This document shows positions 24,146-26,759 of a stretch of DNA of 26,759 nt, piece after piece. Origin of the DNA: a virus; the IMG/VR virus record IMGVR_UViG_3300046777_001551, positions 1-26,759 of that record; one strand, given 5' to 3'. The notes under the pieces are model-generated. The model was not told where the DNA came from. It did not search any database and saw only the letters and a list, made by a program, of their open reading frames with translations. The position numbers were made by a program, and so were the translations under genes. Every line of letters starts with the position of its first letter. Positions within the stretch are counted from its first letter, which is position 1.

Positions 24146-24531
24146 TGCACGCACTTATTCCAGCTCTTGCGCCGATTATTGGCCAGATTGTTTCCAGCCT
24201 GTTTCCTGATCCAAAAGAAAAAGCAAAGGCTGAAGCTTATGCCATGCGGCAGTTACTTGCACATCAAGCTGAAATTGAATCAGCGGCCGCAAAAATCATC
24301 AACACAGAAGCCGCCAGCTCGCATTGGCTCGCTGCAAACTGGCGTCCACTCACAATGATTGTTTTTGTCGGGCTAATCGTCGCAAGGTGGTTTGGTTGGG
24401 CTGCTCCTGGGCTTGCTGAAGCTGAATATATCAAGCTTTGGAGCATCGTTGAGTTCGGCTTGGGGGGCTATGTCGTTGGACGTAGCGTTGAAAAAATCGC
24501 CCCAAGCATTGCAAGCTCACTTAAGCGATAA
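24142..24531 (+). CDS. Holin, GTA-type 3-TM family (129 aa)
   Basis: The protein would open the inner membrane to let the endolysin out. Hydrophobic stretches lie at about 4-20 (LIPALAPIIGQIVSSLF), 68-88 (WRPLTMIVFVGLIVARWFGW) and 100-117 (LWSIVEFGLGGYVVGRSVEK). The central HWLAANWRPLTM signature and the C-terminal GGYVVGRSVEKIAP are typical of the 'holin of 3TMs' family (PF11351) first described with gene transfer agents. The start overlaps the endolysin stop (ATGA); a second ATG directly follows the first. It is the last rightward gene and ends before a strong hairpin. Confidence 0.88.
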   Translation: MMHALIPALAPIIGQIVSSLFPDPKEKAKAEAYAMRQLLAHQAEIESAAAKIINTEAASSHWLAANWRPLTMIVFVGLIVARWFGWAAPGLAEAEYIKLWSIVEFGLGGYVVGRSVEKIAPSIASSLKR

Positions 24532-24552
24532 CAAACCAATTGATATCTAGAT

Positions 24553-24579
24553 CAACTGTCAAGGAATCCTTGACAGTTG
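24553..24579. terminator. 12-bp hairpin at the convergent gene junction
   Basis: CAACTGTCAAGG (24553-24564) pairs perfectly with CCTTGACAGTTG (24568-24579) around an AAT loop. It lies between the rightward lysis genes and the leftward early genes, the usual place for a bidirectional terminator. Neither side has a T-tract, so it may work with Rho, protect 3' ends, or be a protein-binding palindrome instead. Confidence 0.45.
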
Positions 24580-24615
24580 CAACCAGTCCGATGGATCGCT
24601 CGGTATTGTCGTGTG

Positions 24616-24864
24616 TCATTTGTCCCCCCTCTCTCGGATAGCCTCAGCTGCTCTTGTGCCATAAATATTTATGACATATTTATTTGTTCCCATTGGTGTA
24701 AACCTGTCGCAGATTGTTTGCGCGGCTAACTTCGCGCACGCTTCTCGCTCTGCTTCTGCTACTAGGTTTGCAAACAATTCAAACAGTTCAAATTTTGATC
24801 CAATATCAGTCACCGGGTCGAACCCAGATTTCTGAGACATTTTGATAATTTCATCTCTTGTCAT
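24616..24864 (-). CDS. Small early phage protein (82 aa), unknown function
   Basis: The protein (MTRDEIIKMSQKSGFD..., then FELFANLVAEAEREACAKLA and AAEAIRERGDK at the end) belongs to a widespread type of small phage early proteins that combine a helical N-terminus with an EREACAKLA helix; none has a known function. The ATG at 24864 has AAAGGACAGAGA upstream; a GTG at 24879 is in frame but overlaps that site. It is the last gene of the leftward cluster and ends 36 bases before the junction hairpin. Confidence 0.72.
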   Translation of the reverse strand: MTRDEIIKMSQKSGFDPVTDIGSKFELFELFANLVAEAEREACAKLAAQTICDRFTPMGTNKYVINIYGTRAAEAIRERGDK

Positions 24865-24937
24865 TCTCTGTCCTTTCACTTACATACAAAACCGAGTCGA
24901 CGCAATGTGTTCTTCTCATTTAGCTTGACCAAAAAAA

Positions 24938-25144
24938 TTACAACTCAATATCAACAGCGTTAAAAACAGGAACATCGCGCCACTCACCGTTTGCAACCCC
25001 CTCATATTTCTCTGGGGGTTTCCAATACTGCTGAAGTACTGGCACTTTCTCAACTGTGTAGTGATTCCACAGCTTAGACTCACGATCAACGACAGTGACA
25101 TCTCGCATCACGATCCTCAACTCCATTGTTCTTATGAGTTCCAT
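24938..25144 (-). CDS. Small phage protein (68 aa), unknown function
   Basis: The chain starts MELIRTMELRIVMRDVTVVD and continues VEKVPVLQQYWKPPEKYEGV to ...WRDVPVFNAVDIEL. The ...PVLQ.YW.PP.......G.W.DVP pattern is one I recognise from phage accessory regions. It looks like a small beta-strand protein with no Cys, membrane span or catalytic motif. GGAGTGATT precedes the ATG at 25144; an in-frame GTG two codons earlier is less well placed. It lies 37 bases downstream of the DfrB-like gene on the same strand, so the two are probably on one transcript. Confidence 0.65.
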   Translation of the reverse strand: MELIRTMELRIVMRDVTVVDRESKLWNHYTVEKVPVLQQYWKPPEKYEGVANGEWRDVPVFNAVDIEL

Positions 25145-25181
25145 AATCACTCCGTATCAGAAAATTTAATATGTGAATTGC

Positions 25182-25421
25182 TCAAATGACCGTTGCCTTT
25201 TTTACACGTTCGAGAGCAGTTTCTGGGTATATCTGCACCGATCCCTTATGTGAATTACTTTCAACAGCGTACCCGGCTACAGTCAAATCCGTAGAATAAA
25301 ACCCGACGATCTTTCCCTCCCATTGAGACCCTGACTTCTTACTTACAATATCTCCTAGCTTAAAATCTAACAATCCCATTGCAAAATACACATGTAGGTT
25401 GTCTAACTTTTGCTGTGTCAC
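25182..25421 (-). CDS. dfrB: DfrB-type (R67-like, type II) dihydrofolate reductase homolog (79 aa)
   Basis: Predicted to reduce dihydrofolate to tetrahydrofolate with NADPH. R67 DfrB is a 78-residue SH3-like barrel, active as a homotetramer around one central pore, and unrelated to chromosomal FolA. Residues 23-72 align without gaps to R67 27-76 as I recall it, with 34 of 50 identical. The active-site residues are all kept: K28 (R67 K32), S61, Q63, I64 and Y65 (R67 S65, Q67, I68, Y69), in GSVQIYP; W34 and H58 at the subunit interfaces are also kept. The N-terminal 22 residues differ, as this tail does among DfrB proteins. Translation starts at a GTG with GGGAG upstream, overlapping the upstream regulator's stop by 4 bases; ATG at residue 15 is an alternative. 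No integron attC site is seen. Activity is predicted, not shown. Confidence 0.88.
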   Translation of the reverse strand: MTQQKLDNLHVYFAMGLLDFKLGDIVSKKSGSQWEGKIVGFYSTDLTVAGYAVESNSHKGSVQIYPETALERVKKATVI

Positions 25422-25765
25422 ACTATTCTCCCGGCTGTCATTTCAATCATTCTTTTTGCTCTATATCTATCTCGATCAATCCTTCTTTTTTCTTCAACTG
25501 TACGCTTAGGCGGTTTTTTAACGTCGCGCTTTATTGCTCCGTATGAGAATGCGTACAGCTTTTTTTGCTTTCTACCTCTCGAATCTTCACACCATCCTGC
25601 TATGTGTATAGTTTTTCTTTTCCATAGCATTTTCGTGTAAGCCAGGACAGTCGTGTAGTGCAATCCGGTTTCTTCGACAATTTCTTTGCATGTAACGCCT
25701 TCTTTTTGCATCAAGCATTCAAGCATGATTGCAAATGTTAATGCGCTAACTCTTGTAGTACCCAT
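25418..25765 (-). CDS. Winged-helix DNA-binding protein (115 aa)
   Basis: Residues about 6-65 form a helix-turn-helix with wing: [20 protein letters not shown], then [20 protein letters not shown] as turn and recognition helix, and [20 protein letters not shown] as wing. The C-terminal third is very basic ([27 protein letters not shown] in two blocks), suggesting further DNA or RNA contact. Similar small wHTH proteins are common in phage early regions. The ATG at 25765 has GAGGAGTTTA directly upstream. The gene overlaps the DfrB-like gene by 4 bases (GTGA), so the two are translationally coupled, and a candidate promoter lies just ahead. Its target is unknown. Confidence 0.78.
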   Translation of the reverse strand: MGTTRVSALTFAIMLECLMQKEGVTCKEIVEETGLHYTTVLAYTKMLWKRKTIHIAGWCEDSRGRKQKKLYAFSYGAIKRDVKKPPKRTVEEKRRIDRDRYRAKRMIEMTAGRIV

Positions 25766-25787
25766 TAAACTCCTCACTAGTTAAACA

Positions 25788-25816
25788 AAGATAGAAGATC
25801 AGAAAAATTACATCAA
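25788..25816 (-). promoter_or_regulatory. Candidate promoter for the wHTH-DfrB pair
   Basis: On the minus strand TTGATG (25816-25811) is followed after exactly 17 bases by TATCTT (25793-25788); each box matches the sigma70 consensus at four positions. It lies in the 55-base gap between the VRR-NUC gene and the winged-helix gene, the only notable gap in this part of the cluster, so it could allow separate expression of the regulator and the reductase. Confidence 0.35.
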
Positions 25817-25820
25817 ACGT

Positions 25821-26159
25821 TTATGTATAAATCTGCTTTGATGCTTCCGTAATTTTTTGTTTTGCCTCATCTGCTCCTTTGCAGACAATGCACTGATAAC
25901 CACAGCTTTTTAAGTATTCGATCCAGTCTTTCTGTTCTTGGCTGAGGCTGCCGCCTTTTATGCGCTTCATTTCGACCCACATGCGCCATTCAGGTATGAA
26001 AAGATCAGGCACACCAGAAACGACGCCTTCCGCTTTCAATCTTCCTGCTGTTGCTTTGCTACGCGCTCCACCATTTGGGATTGCAAAAATTCGCACATCT
26101 GGCCAAGACTGTCGAAACCAGTGGACAAACTCTCGCTGTTCTTCGTGTTCTGTTTTCAT
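25821..26159 (-). CDS. VRR-NUC family nuclease (112 aa)
   Basis: A minimal PD-(D/E)xK nuclease of the VRR-NUC type (PF08774), the stand-alone phage form of the domain found in FAN1. FAIPNGGARSKATAGRLKAE at 25-44 gives the conserved N-G-G region, GVPDLFIPE at 49-57 holds D52, and WVEMKR at 61-66 holds E63 and K65; SLSQEQKDWIEYLKSCGY at 71-88 is the usual following helix. The length agrees with phage members. In phages it is linked to processing branched DNA or recombination intermediates. GAGGACGACAA precedes the ATG, which overlaps the upstream stop (ATGA). Confidence 0.92.
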   Translation of the reverse strand: MKTEHEEQREFVHWFRQSWPDVRIFAIPNGGARSKATAGRLKAEGVVSGVPDLFIPEWRMWVEMKRIKGGSLSQEQKDWIEYLKSCGYQCIVCKGADEAKQKITEASKQIYT

Positions 26160-26335
26160 TTGTCGTCCTCAAATTTTTCATCAAGTGCTCTCTGTACAGC
26201 TTCAAGACGCATTTTTATATCTACAAGTTCATAAAGAGTGTCTCTGTATGCTGCCCACGCTTTTTCTGCTCTTTCTCTCTCAGCTTCAAGCAATCGCTCA
26301 AGCTTTTGAAATTTGCGTTGTTCGTTCTTTGTCAA
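26156..26335 (-). CDS. Small coiled-coil protein (59 aa), unknown function
   Basis: The chain is one charged helix (KNEQRKFQKLERLLEAERER, then YELVDIKMRLEAVQRALDEK) likely to form a coiled coil. I start it at a TTG (26335) because that codon overlaps the upstream stop (TTGA) and has GGGAG eight bases ahead, the same arrangement as its neighbours; an ATG ten codons upstream (26365) lacks a ribosome-binding site and would overlap the upstream gene by 34 bases. Either start gives the same helix. It precedes the VRR-NUC gene with a 4-base overlap; no function can be assigned. Confidence 0.65.
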   Translation of the reverse strand: MTKNEQRKFQKLERLLEAERERAEKAWAAYRDTLYELVDIKMRLEAVQRALDEKFEDDK

Positions 26336-26526
26336 AATGGCAGCTCCCAAACCCAATCCACGCATTGATCAATTGATTCTGCAAAATCTTCAGGAACCTT
26401 TTCTTCGAACCTTGTGCAGAAGCTGTGATTTGCATAGTTATCGCAGGTGTAACAGCACTTTGGCGGCCCAGCTTTAACTAGATCACGCCACTTCGTCACG
26501 ACCTCTGGCTCTTTTTGTCTACTCAT
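26332..26526 (-). CDS. Small Cys-rich, probably zinc-binding phage protein (64 aa)
   Basis: Residues 24-55 hold C24/C25, C28, C37 and C55 in the order CCYTCDNYANHSFCTRF ... SIDQCVDW, and the protein ends VWELPF. The pattern CxxCxxY...C..F...VPEDF...C..W is one I recognise from small phage early proteins presumed to bind zinc. The Cys-W ending is reminiscent of the Cys cluster in the virion-module protein at 16946-17353, though the spacing differs. AAAGGAGTTGGCA is a strong ribosome-binding site for the ATG at 26526, which overlaps the upstream stop by 4 bases. Confidence 0.75.
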   Translation of the reverse strand: MSRQKEPEVVTKWRDLVKAGPPKCCYTCDNYANHSFCTRFEEKVPEDFAESIDQCVDWVWELPF

Positions 26527-26759
26527 TGCCAACTCCTTTTAATAACTTTGTGAAAGTTTCCATTCATTCGATATTCGATGGCCTTCGGAGGCTGGCTATT
26601 GCTCATTTGCGTTGCTAGATATTCCAAACTTTCTTCGCCTAATTCCATCCGCGCGGCCTCGGCAAGATTGGCTCCCGATGATGTTGCCATCCTCAGAAGT
26701 GTCCGCATGGCTATGTCTCCAGCATCGCCTCCGTGCAGTACTGCAAAATATTCTGTGAT
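26523..26759 (-). CDS. Phage early protein, 5' end beyond the window (at least 78 codons)
   Basis: The frame is open from the right edge of the window to a stop at 26525-26523. The visible part reads ITEYFAVLHGGDAGDIAMRT and later ATSSGANLAEAARMELGEES and KAIEYRMNGNFHKVIKRSW. Met codons occur from 26708 on, but the frame continues without a stop to the edge and no ribosome-binding site is seen before 26708, so the real start is probably outside. The 4-base overlap with the next gene puts it in the same leftward operon. I do not recognise the family. Confidence 0.65.
   Translation of the reverse strand: MTEYFAVLHGGDAGDIAMRTLLRMATSSGANLAEAARMELGEESLEYLATQMSNSQPPKAIEYRMNGNFHKVIKRSWQ

Noticed and set aside
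24616-24630. Single TGTCCCC at about 24621 as another origin repeat
   Set aside because: It is one isolated copy overlapping the 3' end of a coding sequence and is expected by chance.
25182-25421. A generic SH3-like or KOW-domain protein instead of a reductase
   Set aside because: The ungapped match to R67 over 50 residues with all catalytic residues, including VQIY, is too specific. Lack of activity remains possible but the family is clear.
25182-25765. Integron gene cassette carrying the DfrB-like gene
   Set aside because: No attC-like imperfect palindrome or integrase is visible; the gene overlaps both a phage regulator and the operon structure.

Overview
The window is a contiguous piece of a tailed double-stranded DNA phage (or prophage) with a P22-like, short-tailed (podovirus) virion. 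The evidence is an ordered block of small terminase, large terminase, portal, scaffold, coat with the P22-type inserted I-domain, head-completion protein gp4, DNA-stabilisation protein gp10, a tail-needle-like fibre, three ejection-protein candidates and a tailspike with a P22-type head-binding domain, followed by a lysis cassette. The 3-TM holin and M15 peptidase endolysin fit a Gram-negative, probably proteobacterial host; I cannot name the host. No integrase, attachment site, tRNA or rRNA was seen, so lifestyle is undetermined. 

Layout. (1) 1-1972, minus strand: an accessory operon read leftward from a sigma70-like promoter at 2023-2052. It holds a long Ala/Glu-rich helical protein, a small conserved phage protein, a 28-residue membrane peptide and two tandem pentapeptide-repeat genes, the second cut by the window edge. 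(2) 2110-4480, plus strand: a replication module with a PrimPol-RepA-like helicase fusion and a DUF3310 protein. Between them lies a non-coding array of GGGGACA repeats facing TGTCCCC repeats around a hairpin (4010-4207), a candidate origin. (3) 4500-5084: a minus-strand zinc-ribbon gene with its own terminator, then a regulatory interval with two short palindromes and the late promoter (5026-5054). (4) 5085-24531, plus strand: packaging, head, tail, ejection, tailspike and lysis genes, tightly packed, with one internal terminator after the coat and decoration genes (11763-11805). (5) 24553-26759, minus strand: small early or accessory genes, mostly overlapping by 4 bases, including a VRR-NUC nuclease, a winged-helix regulator, zinc-binding and coiled-coil proteins. 

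The most notable gene is the 79-codon minus-strand ORF at 25182-25421. It aligns without gaps to R67 dihydrofolate reductase (DfrB, type II, intrinsically trimethoprim-insensitive) and keeps every active-site residue I can recall. It overlaps the end of a winged-helix gene by 4 bases and appears to be a native phage early gene, not an integron cassette. That makes this phage group a candidate reservoir or ancestor of dfrB and suggests phage-directed folate metabolism.
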